Source: Nitrososphaerota archaeon
Lineage (GTDB): Archaea > Thermoproteota > Nitrososphaeria > Conexivisphaerales > UBA164
Assembly: GCA_029786595.1 (NCBI GenBank)
Contig: JAFLXO010000005.1
Coordinates: 4,652 to 59,980, forward strand
DNA: 55,329 bases
Reading direction: 5' to 3'
Shown here: positions 16,848-25,707 of the stretch, in pieces
Layout of the letters: each line of letters begins with the position of its first letter
Numbering within the stretch: position 1 is the first letter of the stretch
The notes under the pieces: model-generated
The model's input: the letters and a program-made list of their open reading frames with translations, nothing else
Told to the model about the DNA's origin: nothing
Databases searched by the model: none
Program-made: the position numbers and the translations under genes

Positions 16848-17245
16848 TCTTTTGCCGCCTCACCCTTTGAAGAAGAGAGCTGCTGCCCCAGGAAATACGC
16901 TATAAAGGCTATTAGCCAGAATAAAGCCATTAATAGGGAATAAATGGGGTTCTGATTTGATATAAATGCAAATTCCCGTCCCGATTCTCCTGCAATTGCA
17001 ATTGATACAAAATCCAATATGGCAAACGCAATAGGCCCCCGTAGCCTTGAAAGCGCCGCCATAATGATTATGATCAATCCCACCGCAGCCAGCACGTATC
17101 CCATTGCGTAGTGAACCCCAATGTTGCTGGGCCCGTATGGCGGGGTCGCATAAATGCTTGCCATCATGCCCAGCACGAACTGCATGGAGAGCGGGGCAAT
17201 CCCAATAATGAAGGAATATCTGGCTTTGTTTAGCCATCCTGGCAT
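16844..17245 (-). CDS. Four-helix membrane protein, unknown
   Basis: 133 residues, four predicted membrane helices, with a polar C-terminal tail (SSSKGEAAKD). It opens a two-gene operon with the gene at 16452. The TATA box CTTATATTTAATGG at 17261-17274 is 24 nt from the ATG, so the transcript is leaderless. No catalytic motif is visible. Confidence 0.65.
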   Translation of the reverse strand: MPGWLNKARYSFIIGIAPLSMQFVLGMMASIYATPPYGPSNIGVHYAMGYVLAAVGLIIIIMAALSRLRGPIAFAILDFVSIAIAGESGREFAFISNQNPIYSLLMALFWLIAFIAYFLGQQLSSSKGEAAKD

Positions 17246-17260
17246 GGAGCTGTTATTTGT

Positions 17261-17274
17261 CCATTAAATATAAG
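17261..17274 (-). promoter_or_regulatory. TATA box for membrane-protein pair
   Basis: Minus strand CTTATATTTAATGG, centred 24 nt before ATG 17245. Confidence 0.65.
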
Positions 17275-17308
17275 CGCTGGATTTACTGATGTTTAGGAAA
17301 CCAGTGGG

Positions 17309-17329
17309 CGGACCCCCGTCATGGGGGTT
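17309..17329. other. Hairpin in the ECF-downstream gap
   Basis: ACCCCC and GGGGGT pair around a short loop. A T run follows only on the plus strand, while both flanking genes run on the minus strand. It could still end leftward transcription from the ECF genes, but it is not a canonical T-tailed terminator for them. Confidence 0.35.
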
Positions 17330-17389
17330 TTCTGAGCATTAAAATACGCACGATTATCAGGCTAAAATTTTTTACGATATAACCGGCGC

Positions 17390-19105
17390 CTAGCCCTGGC
17401 CTACTATATCGTTAACGCTTACAAACTTGCCGAAGCGCTGCAGTTTTTTGCCTATGATCGCCGTATCGTTGGGCTTGATGTTTGTAGCTTCAAGTTCTTC
17501 CGTAGCGTTAAATACGTCCTTCACCGCGCCATCCAGCACTATCTTTCCCTTGTTAACGACTATCGCCCGCCTGCAGAACCTGGCTACGAAGGTCATATCA
17601 TGCGTTATCACTATTATGGTGTGACCGTTTTTGTTGAGCCCTGAAAGGAACTGAAGGATGACGTCGGCCTGTGGAAAGTCCTGCCCAGTCGTGGGCTCAT
17701 CTATTATTATGACGTTGGGGCCCATGGCTAATATCGAAGCTATCGCAACCTTCTGCCGCCATCCCTTGCTCAATACAAATGGGTTTTCCTCCAGATATGT
17801 GGGTGGGATTCCGGTGATCTCCATGGATGTTTTGACCCTCTTTTCTATTTCCCCTGGATCAATTCCCAGATTTTTTGGGCCGTAGGAGATCTCCTGATTT
17901 ATGGTCTGCTCAAATAGCTGGTGATCCGGATTCTGGAATATATAGCCCACATTCGAGGCTATTTTCCCTATCCTTTCGTGGGTGACGTCGACCCCATCTA
18001 TTACCACCTTCCCTTCCGTCGGCTTGAGTATCCCTGCCATCAGCTTCGCTATGGTCGTCTTTCCAGATCCGTTCTGCCCTATTATGGCCAGAAATTCCCC
18101 CCTGTTTATGGATAAATTAACTTCTTCCAGAGCCTGAGTGCCATCGGGATATGTAAACTTGATGCCCTTTAATTCAATGATCTTCCTGGATACGTCTTCG
18201 TAGGATGGCCTTTCCTCCTGAGGAGGCAGGTCGCTCTCCTTTATCCTAGGTAAGGCCTTGTCCAATTTAGAAAGGAACTCCTCAAGGGAAAGGGAAATCG
18301 GAGGCTCCACGAGCTTCTTATCCATAAAGTATCTTTCAATGAGATTGAACTCTGGAGGATATATGCCATGGGAGATCAGCTCCCTTGGATTTTCGAAGAA
18401 CTCCATGGGTGGCAGATCCCTCGTAATTACGCCGCCTTCAATTAGCAGGACGCGGTCAGCAAGCTTCATCAGCCTGTCGAACCTGTGCTCGGCTATTATC
18501 ACGGTCATGTCATAGCCGCGCTTGATGTTGGATATCACATCGAGGACTTCGGCCTTACCGATTGGGTCTATCTGGCCTGTCGGTTCGTCCAGCACGAGTA
18601 TGGGCGGCCTCATGGCTATCACGGAGGCTATGGCCACCCTCTGTTTCTGGCCCCCGCTAAGCTCGTATGGCGCCTTGCTTAGGAATTCAAGAGGTAGGTC
18701 CACCATCTGCATTGCCCAGTCGATCCTGTCGTGTATATCGCTCCTTGGGAGGCCGGCGTTCTCCATGGAGTACGCGATCTCCTCCTCCACGGTCATCGTA
18801 AGGAACTGGCTTTCCGGATCGGAAAAGACATAGCCTACCTTCCTGGAAAGCGCAGCGAAATCGGCCTCCTTCGTGTTGATTCCGTCGATGAGCACCTTCC
18901 CCTCCATAACCCCCCTCAGGGTGTTAGGGATTATTCCGTTCATGCACATCAGCAGCGACGTCTTCCCGGCGTCGTTGGGCCCGGCCAGCACTACGAACTC
19001 CCCCTTCTTGATGGAGATATTTATGTTGTTGAGCGTCTTGTTGGCCCTTTCCAGGTACTTCCAGCTGACGTTTTCGAACTTGATTATTTCATCCATCTTT
19101 ATCAT
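17390..19105 (-). CDS. ecfA: ECF transporter ATPase, two fused ATP-binding domains
   Basis: 571 residues made of two complete ABC ATPase domains in tandem, equivalent to EcfA plus EcfA'. Domain 1 has Walker A GPNDAGKT (residues 42-49), signature LSGGQKQR and Walker B ILVLDEPTG. Domain 2 has GQNGSGKT, and Walker B VIIIDEPTTGQD, but its signature is degenerate (LSKGWRQK instead of LSGGQ). The protein powers uptake of a vitamin or metal with EcfT and an S component. EcfT follows upstream by 4 nt. No S component lies next to it, so it may serve remote substrate-binding subunits. Confidence 0.9.
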   Translation of the reverse strand: MIKMDEIIKFENVSWKYLERANKTLNNINISIKKGEFVVLAGPNDAGKTSLLMCMNGIIPNTLRGVMEGKVLIDGINTKEADFAALSRKVGYVFSDPESQFLTMTVEEEIAYSMENAGLPRSDIHDRIDWAMQMVDLPLEFLSKAPYELSGGQKQRVAIASVIAMRPPILVLDEPTGQIDPIGKAEVLDVISNIKRGYDMTVIIAEHRFDRLMKLADRVLLIEGGVITRDLPPMEFFENPRELISHGIYPPEFNLIERYFMDKKLVEPPISLSLEEFLSKLDKALPRIKESDLPPQEERPSYEDVSRKIIELKGIKFTYPDGTQALEEVNLSINRGEFLAIIGQNGSGKTTIAKLMAGILKPTEGKVVIDGVDVTHERIGKIASNVGYIFQNPDHQLFEQTINQEISYGPKNLGIDPGEIEKRVKTSMEITGIPPTYLEENPFVLSKGWRQKVAIASILAMGPNVIIIDEPTTGQDFPQADVILQFLSGLNKNGHTIIVITHDMTFVARFCRRAIVVNKGKIVLDGAVKDVFNATEELEATNIKPNDTAIIGKKLQRFGKFVSVNDIVGQG

Positions 19106-19109
19106 CCTA

Positions 19110-19607
19110 TCATATTAGAAAGCTGGTAAGCGAACCCGTGATTTTGAACCAGCCAAAATAGTAGTCGCCCATAACTATCAGCACAAGTAAGGCTATCAGG
19201 ATCGCTATGATAGCTACATCCAGGGCCTTGATTTTATATTCGCTCAGGATATAGTCGGTCCTGTTTGTCTTAACGGTCTTCCTGCCGAACATGACGAAGC
19301 CCCTGGCGTCCAGGGCAAGGGACACATCCTCAGCCCTTCTGAGCGCCACCGCAAATACGGGCACAACGTACATGCCGGACACCATTGAGAACAGGTCCAG
19401 CATGTTGGCGAACACCCTGTTAGACTCGCCTACAAGCTGCTTGATCAGCAGCAGCTTCACCTTTTGCTCCAAGGTCAGGGACCCCGGCCTGCCCCTCCTG
19501 TCAGCTTCATGGTAGACCCTTATGGTTGTCGCAGCTTCGTGTATGAGCGGCTCAAGCGACCTCATAGCCTCCTTTATCCTCCTGGCGAAACGCTGTTCGT
19601 AAGTCAT
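19110..19607 (-). CDS. ecfT: EcfT-like transmembrane subunit, N-terminally incomplete
   Basis: 165 residues. The C-terminal part has the EcfT coupling signature, VALRRAEDVSLALDARGF, which docks in the EcfA dimer groove, followed by a last membrane helix. A normal EcfT has about 250 residues and several N-terminal helices. Here the N-terminal 75 residues are soluble and charged. The frame stays open about 26 codons upstream of the ATG without another start. A different frame begins with ATG at 19716 after a TATA-like CTTTTTATAG, which could mean a frameshift near 19670. The dispersed repeat at 19718-19837 abuts it. Possibly truncated or split by that repeat. Confidence 0.65.
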   Translation of the reverse strand: MTYEQRFARRIKEAMRSLEPLIHEAATTIRVYHEADRRGRPGSLTLEQKVKLLLIKQLVGESNRVFANMLDLFSMVSGMYVVPVFAVALRRAEDVSLALDARGFVMFGRKTVKTNRTDYILSEYKIKALDVAIIAILIALLVLIVMGDYYFGWFKITGSLTSFLI

Positions 19608-19717
19608 CCAGTCCCTCTCCTTCTGCGGATGTGATTTGAGGTACTCGGCCCTGATGTAATCGTCTTTGTATGTCCTTCAGCTTTGACTGGATGTCGGCGC
19701 CGTGCAGCTCAACCATG

Positions 19718-19837
19718 CCTTACTATAAAAAGCGAAGCTAAAAAATTCGTCCGTCCATACATGTAGCGACGGCCAAACGCCGTACCCATGTACGGCGGCA
19801 TGTGGATCCTATCCGCGGAATAGCGTCCCACACCCTA
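19718..19837 (+). repeat. Structured dispersed repeat, copy 2
   Basis: Second copy of the repeat at 14333-14451, same orientation. It contains two alternative hairpins: ACGGC/GCCGT around CAAAC, and CCGTAC/GTACGG around CCAT. It touches the 5' end of the EcfT frame. Confidence 0.75.
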
Positions 19838-19964
19838 AAAACCCATTTGTTATGCGAGCTAGCCAGTTGGCTAATTCTATTTGATTTTATGATTTCAAGA
19901 TATACCTATGAATATTAGTTTGACCGTCCTTGACAGGTAGGTACTGGGTTAAATATAATAAATA

Positions 19965-20911
19965 AGGAAATAGGAAGCTGGAAAATAAAATAGTTGCGGT
20001 ATTTGTCAGCACCGACCTCCTGGTTGACCATGATAAACAGTTGGAACGCATGAACGATGGTAAGAACGGCAGGCCCTATAGTTACTCAAATGCGCTGATG
20101 CTCATAACGCTTGCTGTCAGGGAATACTTTGGCCTGCCCTACAGGCAGACTGAAGGGTTTGCTAAGATGCTTGGCGGAATATGAGGAGCAAGGATACCGT
20201 TATATACCCAGATCTGTAGGAGGCAGAAGGAGCTCAATGTGCCCCTTGGTGTGAAATATGACAAGCCGGTTGATATAGCAATTGATTCAACCGGAATTAA
20301 GGCGTTCAACAGGGGCGAATAGATCAGGCAGAAGTGGGTTGTCAGGAGGGGGTGTATAAAGCTGCATATAACCTGCGACATAGACAACCACCTGATAACC
20401 AGCGTGGAGGTGACGGACGAGCATGATTCCGATGGAAAGGAGTTCGGTGGGTTGGGCTAAAAGGATGTCGTTTGAAGGATAGGCAGGGTGTTCGGCGATT
20501 CCGTATACGATTCCAGGGCTAATTTCTATACCGCTGTAAATGCAGGTGCCGAGCCGGTGATCAAGCCGAAGATGAACTCCACCGGAAGGTCAAGAGGATC
20601 CTATACCAGAGCACAGACAGTAAGGGAGTTCCTGTCAGACCCGAAGGCGTGGAAGAAGAAACACATGTATGGACAGAGGTGACAAGTGGATACCGTATTT
20701 TCCTCATTGAAGAGGATGCTAGGGAAACACTTCACATCAATACTGAGCTCAGGGATATTCAACGAAATCGTGTCCAAAGTGTTCGTGTACAACGTCGTGA
20801 AGGCCAACAGAAATGGATGCAGGTTATAGAACAAATACATCTATATGGTCTCTAGAGGACCCCCTTTGATCCAAATATCAAGAATAAGATCATAAATTAT
20901 GCAACAAAGGA
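19965..20911 (+). mobile_element. IS5-like insertion sequence, decayed copy A
   Basis: A transposase reading broken by several stops and shifts. Recognisable parts, in order, are VFVSTDL, RPYSYSNALMLITLAVREYF, ICRRQKELNVPLG, VDIAIDSTGIKAFN (first catalytic Asp), GDSVYDSRANF (second Asp) and VDTVFSSLKRMLG, where Asp replaces the catalytic Glu and a TGA replaces the usual Trp. The right terminal repeat TTATGCAACAAAGGA is at 20897-20911; the left end is lost. Copy B (28520-29368) matches it throughout. The element is inactive. It ends 34 nt before cofG, just upstream of the cofG TATA box. 19838-19964 holds nothing recognisable. Confidence 0.85.
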
Positions 20912-20913
20912 AT

Positions 20914-20925
20914 TATTTATAAATG
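20914..20925 (+). promoter_or_regulatory. TATA box of the F420 operon
   Basis: TATTTATAAATG centred 25 nt before the cofG ATG, immediately after the right end of IS copy A. Confidence 0.65.
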
Positions 20926-20944
20926 ATTATAAACAACTAGTGAT

Positions 20945-22084
20945 ATGCAAAACTTTGCAAAATATAGTGCAAAAGATACTATAACAGAATTAAAAAATAG
21001 ACATGCTGTAAATCGAAATATGGCATTACAACTTTTAAGCAGTGATATCAAATGGCTATTGTCAACGGCATCACAATTAAGAGATCTTGGCCATGGTAGG
21101 ACAATTACATATTCAAGGAAGGTATTTCTAGCCATAACAAACCTCTGCAGTGATAGGTGTGCCTATTGTGGTTATAGAAAGGAACCTGAGGAAGGTGGAG
21201 GGTATATAGGTGAAGAGGAAGTAATCAAGCTAATTCAGGCTGGCAGGTCGCTTGGTTGCACAGAAGCGCTGATAATGGCCGGTGAAAGGCCAGAAAGCAA
21301 ATATGCACAAGCAAGGGCATTTTTGAGAAAAAAAGGGGTTAACTCTACCGTAGACTATGCTTACCATATTGCAGAGCTTACGCTGAATTACGGCCTTATA
21401 CCACACATAAATGTGGGTGTGTTATCGGCAAATGAAATGAAAAAACTTAAGGAGGTTTCAGCGAGCATAGGCCTGATGCTTGAATCCACATCACTAAAGC
21501 TTCTTGAGCCGGGTGGTGTTCATCGCTTCTCACCGAGCAAGAATCCGAGGCTGAGGACCAGAATGATGGAAATTGCTGGAAAATTACGAATACCGTTCAC
21601 AACAGGCATAATTTTGGGCATAGGAGAGAGGCCGAAGGACATAATTGATTCTATTTTTGTTATAAAAAGGCTCAATGAAAAGTTCGGGCATGTTCAGGAA
21701 GTAATTATTCAGCCATTTAGGCCTGAAAAAGGTACCCCCATGGAAAAAACCCAAGGCCCATCACCGGAGATGGTTCAGAGGGTTATAGCTGTTGCCAGAA
21801 TTGTACTTGGGCCAAATATGAACATTCAGTCCCCACCGAACTTGGTTCCTGATTGTAAAAGCATTGTTGATGCAGGGGCCAATGATCTGGGCGGCATTTC
21901 ACCTCTCACTAAAGATTATGTTAATCAGGATTATCCATGGCCTGGCATTGAAGCCTTATGCAAAGAATGCCATCGTAGTGGCTTTATCCTGAAAAATCGG
22001 CTCCCCATTTATCCGGAGTTTGCAAGTAGGGAAGGTTTCATGAGTGGGCGAATTACGGCTTTACTTAACAGGAGGGCGAACTGA
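20945..22084 (+). CDS. cofG: FO synthase subunit 1, radical SAM
   Basis: 379 residues. The radical SAM cluster motif is CSDRCAYC (Cys68, Cys72, Cys75), followed by the CofG-type ALIMAGERPE segment and the C-terminal region PPNLVPDCKSIVDAGANDLG. With CofH it makes FO, the deazaflavin core of coenzyme F420, from tyrosine and 5-amino-6-ribitylamino-uracil. Bacteria of the actinobacterial type fuse the two subunits; here they are separate, as in archaea. First gene of a five-gene operon whose other members make the pyrimidine precursor. The leaderless start is fixed by the TATA box at 20914. Confidence 0.95.
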   Translation: MQNFAKYSAKDTITELKNRHAVNRNMALQLLSSDIKWLLSTASQLRDLGHGRTITYSRKVFLAITNLCSDRCAYCGYRKEPEEGGGYIGEEEVIKLIQAGRSLGCTEALIMAGERPESKYAQARAFLRKKGVNSTVDYAYHIAELTLNYGLIPHINVGVLSANEMKKLKEVSASIGLMLESTSLKLLEPGGVHRFSPSKNPRLRTRMMEIAGKLRIPFTTGIILGIGERPKDIIDSIFVIKRLNEKFGHVQEVIIQPFRPEKGTPMEKTQGPSPEMVQRVIAVARIVLGPNMNIQSPPNLVPDCKSIVDAGANDLGGISPLTKDYVNQDYPWPGIEALCKECHRSGFILKNRLPIYPEFASREGFMSGRITALLNRRAN

Positions 22085-23299
22085 ATGAAAATTGGCCTGT
22101 TTGAGGATGAAGAGCGCGCTAGGGCTGTCGAAAAAGCACTTGCTGGACAGGACCTTAACGGTTTGGAGGTGGAAACGCTGCTGAAATCACGTGGCCATGA
22201 CCTGTTTCTGCTCGGCCTCGCAGCAGACCATCTGAGGAAAATCACGGTTGGTGACACGGTAACGTACGTGGTTAACAGGAACATAAATTACACGAACGTA
22301 TGTATACTGAACTGCGAATTTTGCGCTTTCAGCAGAAATTACAGGAGCCCCGAAGGGTTCTTCATACCTGTCGATGAAATTGTCAGGATGGCAGAAGAGG
22401 TTTGGAAGCTCGGCGCAACTGAAGTATGCATCCAGGGCGGTCTCCCCCCAAAAATGGATTGGGGGTTTTATCCCCGGGTCCTCAGGGCCATAAAGTCAAG
22501 GGTCCCGGAAATGCACCTGCATGCCTTCTCACCCGAAGAGATATGGTACGGCTCAAAGCTTTCCGGGATGAAGTACAGGGACTTTATCAGGATGCTGAAG
22601 GAAGCAGGGCTTGACAGTGTGCCGGGCACATCCGCGGAAATTCTTGACGATTCTGTGAGGCGGGAAATATCCCCTGGCAGGCTGAGCGCCGATGAGTGGA
22701 CCAGCATAATGCGGGAGGTTCACAGTCTGGGCATACCATCTACAGCCACGATAATGTACGGGCATGTGGAAAGTGAAGCGCAGAGGGCCGGGCACATTGT
22801 AAAGCTCAGGGAGCTGGAAAAGGAAAGCCCCGGGTTCACGGAGTTTGTGCCCCTGAGCTTCATACCCTACAGAACGCGGCTGCTAAAAAGGGTCAACGGG
22901 CCCCCGAGTGCCGCTGAAGTGATTGCGCTGTATGCGACATCGAGGCTGGTGCTTAATAAGTACATAAGGAACATACAGGTCTCATGGGTAAAGGAGGGCC
23001 CAAGGTTCGCTCAGATGCTGCTGAACTTTGGCGCAAACGATTTTGGCGGCACCCTGATAAACGAAAGCATTTCCTCGGAAGCGGGTGCGGGGCACGGGCA
23101 GTTTTTGTCGCCGGCCGAAATAAGGAGGCTCATTGTTGAGGCTGGAAGGAGGCCCGCGCAGCGGGATACAGTGTACAGGATAATCAAGGAGTTTGATGGC
23201 GTTTATGATGCGAGCCCGGTACCCCTTGAATCGATAAACTACGATGACTCCAGGTTTGGCAATTATAGCACAACGGTCAGGAAATGGCGGTACAAGTGA
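22085..23299 (+). CDS. cofH: FO synthase subunit 2, radical SAM
   Basis: 404 residues. The cluster motif is CILNCEFC (Cys73, Cys77, Cys80). CofH-specific segments follow: EVCIQGGLPPKM, HLHAFSPEEIWYG, PGTSAEIL and FGANDFGGTLINESISSEAG. CofH uses a 5'-deoxyadenosyl radical on tyrosine to attach the hydroxybenzyl unit to the diaminouracil; CofG then closes the ring. It starts directly after the cofG stop (TGA-ATG) and overlaps the next gene by 16 nt, so the operon is tightly coupled. Confidence 0.95.
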   Translation: MKIGLFEDEERARAVEKALAGQDLNGLEVETLLKSRGHDLFLLGLAADHLRKITVGDTVTYVVNRNINYTNVCILNCEFCAFSRNYRSPEGFFIPVDEIVRMAEEVWKLGATEVCIQGGLPPKMDWGFYPRVLRAIKSRVPEMHLHAFSPEEIWYGSKLSGMKYRDFIRMLKEAGLDSVPGTSAEILDDSVRREISPGRLSADEWTSIMREVHSLGIPSTATIMYGHVESEAQRAGHIVKLRELEKESPGFTEFVPLSFIPYRTRLLKRVNGPPSAAEVIALYATSRLVLNKYIRNIQVSWVKEGPRFAQMLLNFGANDFGGTLINESISSEAGAGHGQFLSPAEIRRLIVEAGRRPAQRDTVYRIIKEFDGVYDASPVPLESINYDDSRFGNYSTTVRKWRYK

Positions 23300-23997
23300 A
23301 GGTCATAATCACTGAGCTTATGGATTATGAAGGCTGGATATCCCGCCTCGGAAATGACAGGGAGTGGAAGGTTCAGGCGGTGCAGCACAGGCTTTATTCA
23401 GAACTGCAGGAAGCAGTGGCAGGAGAGGGGGGTTTCCTTGTACCAGCTACCTTCCATCATATGCTGATCATAGCCAACGGCATTGAAGAGGATGGCTACA
23501 GAAGGATATTTGACACGATGAATGTGGTTTCACCCGTACCATACAGGGCCTCAAGCGGGTCAGGCAGCACCCCTGTAGGTGCTATAAGGGAAGCGTTTGG
23601 GGGCATTGGCACGCTTGCCCCGCGTGAAACCCGTTTCGGGGTGCCGGATTTCAGCAACATTGTTGCGGCGCACTTCGATGTAAACTCGTACCTGAAAAAA
23701 CTTGAAGCTGGAACCCTTGTTGAGGGAATATCTGAAGTGGATAAGCTTGCAGGTTCAGTTAACATTCTGTCCAAAGAACTCGGGGGCATATCTGTATACC
23801 TAGGCGGGGACAACGTTATAATGTTTGCCGGTGAAGATTCGCTTGGCAAGTTGCAGAGCATTAAACTGTATGGGTCGAAGGTGGGAATCGGGGTTGCCGG
23901 CAATGCCAGGAGTTGCATGAGGCTGGCCGCAGAAGCGCTGCATTTTCTGAGAAGGAACAGGGGGCAGGTTGTGAAGGTCATTTATGATAAGCCTTGA
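23284..23997 (+). CDS. arfA: GTP cyclohydrolase III
   Basis: 237 residues. The N-terminal pattern KVIITELMDYEGW and QAVQHRLYSEL, and the C-terminal YLGGDNVIMFAGE (GGDN at 174-177) with VGIGVAGNARSCMRLAAEAL, match archaeal GTP cyclohydrolase III (MJ0145/ArfA type). This enzyme opens GTP to the formylamino-pyrimidine nucleotide, the first step towards riboflavin and FO in archaea. It overlaps cofH by 16 nt and the next gene by 14 nt. Its presence between cofH and the reductase gene places the whole precursor pathway in one operon. Confidence 0.88.
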   Translation: MAVQVKVIITELMDYEGWISRLGNDREWKVQAVQHRLYSELQEAVAGEGGFLVPATFHHMLIIANGIEEDGYRRIFDTMNVVSPVPYRASSGSGSTPVGAIREAFGGIGTLAPRETRFGVPDFSNIVAAHFDVNSYLKKLEAGTLVEGISEVDKLAGSVNILSKELGGISVYLGGDNVIMFAGEDSLGKLQSIKLYGSKVGIGVAGNARSCMRLAAEALHFLRRNRGQVVKVIYDKP

Positions 23998-25030
23998 CCT
24001 GGCCGGCGCTTTTACGGGGAAGGACCTGGAGTTTGAAGAAAACGTTACAATAGAAGTCAACGACGGCATAATAACGGACGTTTATAAGAGGAGGAACAGG
24101 GGGCTGGACCTGATAGCAATGCCATCCCCGGTCAACTCCCACATGCATACAGGAGACTACGCATTTCCCGAGGCGGGAAACTGGCTTGGGATTGAGGAAC
24201 TGGTTGCACCCCCGAACGGCCTCAAGCATATGCTCCTTAAAGATACTGGAACTGAAACAGTAAGGAAGGCTAGGGTGGAGGCACTCGAGTTGAGCTGGGC
24301 TTCAGGGGTTGCTGCGGTGGCTGACTTCGTGGAGGGAAACCCTGATGAAGCCAGGGTGCCTGCGGTGCCAAGGCACATAATTCTCGGGAGGCCGGGAAAA
24401 TGGTCCGGGCGAATGGATGGCCTGGGCCTGCCAGACGTCATATCCTATAATACGGATGCGCTGAGGGAAATTTCCGCCGAATTCAGGGATGTGCCAGTTC
24501 TGGTCCATGTATCGGAAACCAGGCGGCTGCATGAAATGAATGATTTTAAAATTGCAATGGATGCGCTGGCCCCGACGGCGATAGTGCACGGCACGCACCT
24601 GACTAGGGAGGAGATCAGGGAACTGGCAGGAAGAGGGGTAGGCGCTGTGCTGTGCCCTAGGTCCAACGCCTGGTTTTCGGTGGGAAATCCGGATATAGCA
24701 GGCATGCTGGACGAAAACGTGCTGCTGGCTCTGGGAACCGATAATGCCGGATGGATAAAGCCTGACATGTGGAGAGAAATTGAGGCAGCCGCGCTGCTGC
24801 TCAGGTCTCAAAAACCCTCATTTAATGACCCTGTGGAAATAATAAAGATGGCAACGCTAAATCCGCTTAAAATTTTCGGGCTTGAAGATACATCCATAAG
24901 TAAGGGAAACAGGGCGTCATTTATACTTATTAATTCCGGGCCCCTAGCTATTGAGAGGTCAAGGGATGTGGCATGGTCAGTTATAAAGAGGGCTGGGCCC
25001 GAGTCGGTATCTAAAATTGTGGTGGGATAG
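23984..25030 (+). CDS. Amidohydrolase; candidate deformylase of the ArfB step
   Basis: 348 residues of the metal-dependent amidohydrolase superfamily. Metal ligands are visible: HxH in NSHMHTG (His53, His55), His175 in VLVHVSE, His202/His205 in IVHGTHLT and Asp253 in LGTDNAGW. The closest general type is the cytosine-deaminase/chlorohydrolase branch. It is translated with GTP cyclohydrolase III before it (14-nt overlap) and the ArfC-type reductase after it (2-nt gap). The missing step between those two enzymes is removal of the formyl group, done in methanogens by the unrelated creatininase-fold ArfB. I infer, without direct proof, that this protein does that step. Confidence 0.75.
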   Translation: MISLDLAGAFTGKDLEFEENVTIEVNDGIITDVYKRRNRGLDLIAMPSPVNSHMHTGDYAFPEAGNWLGIEELVAPPNGLKHMLLKDTGTETVRKARVEALELSWASGVAAVADFVEGNPDEARVPAVPRHIILGRPGKWSGRMDGLGLPDVISYNTDALREISAEFRDVPVLVHVSETRRLHEMNDFKIAMDALAPTAIVHGTHLTREEIRELAGRGVGAVLCPRSNAWFSVGNPDIAGMLDENVLLALGTDNAGWIKPDMWREIEAAALLLRSQKPSFNDPVEIIKMATLNPLKIFGLEDTSISKGNRASFILINSGPLAIERSRDVAWSVIKRAGPESVSKIVVG

Positions 25031-25032
25031 CA

Positions 25033-25686
25033 ATGAACGTGCCCTATATAACCATATTTTCAACCATGACGGTTGATGGACGGATAGCAAGCTATGTTGG
25101 ATACTCAAAACTGAGCTGTAAATATGACCTGTTGAGGCTTCACCGGTTAAGGGCGGAAAGCGACGCTGTGATGGTCGGTGCAGCCACGGTAATAGCAGAC
25201 AATCCGTCTCTGAGGCTGAAGTATTTTAATGGCAAGGACCCTGACCGCATAATTGTTGACGGCCTGCTAAGGTCGTCTGTAAATTCCAGGGTCTACACGG
25301 AAAACCCTCAGAAGACCGTGATAATGACTACAGGTTTGGCTCCAGAAGCTGCAATCGGCGCCCTGATGGCAAGAGGGGTCAGGGTGGTTGTTGCGGGCAC
25401 GGGCCCGCAAATTGACATGAAGGTTCTGGCCGGCAGGCTGTGGGAAATGGGCTACAGGAAGGTTATGGTTGAAGGCGGCGGCAGGCTTAATTGGTCGCTG
25501 ATAAGTTCTGGCATGGTTGATGAAGTCAGGATAACAGTTTCACCTTACATATTCGGGGCGGGAAGGAGCATTTTTGACGGCGAAGGTTTCAGGACTACCC
25601 TGGACGGACCTGTGCTAAAACTGAAGAGTTCGCAGATATGCGAATGCGGAAATGAAATACATGCCATATATTCTGTGGACCACTAA
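25033..25686 (+). CDS. arfC: 2,5-diamino-6-ribosylaminopyrimidinone phosphate reductase
   Basis: 217 residues of the RibD C-terminal reductase family. Typical segments are FSTMTVDGRIAS near the N-terminus, RAESDAVMVGAATVIADNPS, DRIIVDG and VMVEGGGRLNWSLI. The archaeal enzyme reduces the ribosyl group of the diaminopyrimidine nucleotide with NAD(P)H to the ribityl compound, on the way to riboflavin and FO. It is the last gene of the cofG operon and converges on nrdG 21 nt away. Length and motifs are intact. Substrate order (reduction before deamination) is taken from the archaeal pathway. Confidence 0.88.
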   Translation: MNVPYITIFSTMTVDGRIASYVGYSKLSCKYDLLRLHRLRAESDAVMVGAATVIADNPSLRLKYFNGKDPDRIIVDGLLRSSVNSRVYTENPQKTVIMTTGLAPEAAIGALMARGVRVVVAGTGPQIDMKVLAGRLWEMGYRKVMVEGGGRLNWSLISSGMVDEVRITVSPYIFGAGRSIFDGEGFRTTLDGPVLKLKSSQICECGNEIHAIYSVDH

Positions 25687-25707
25687 ATTTTGCCAAAGTT
25701 TAGCTAA

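Noticed and set aside
19977-20836. TGA read as Trp in the IS5-like transposase (stop reassignment)
   Set aside because: The copy also has TAG and TAA stops and frameshifts, and all other genes use normal stops; it is plain decay.
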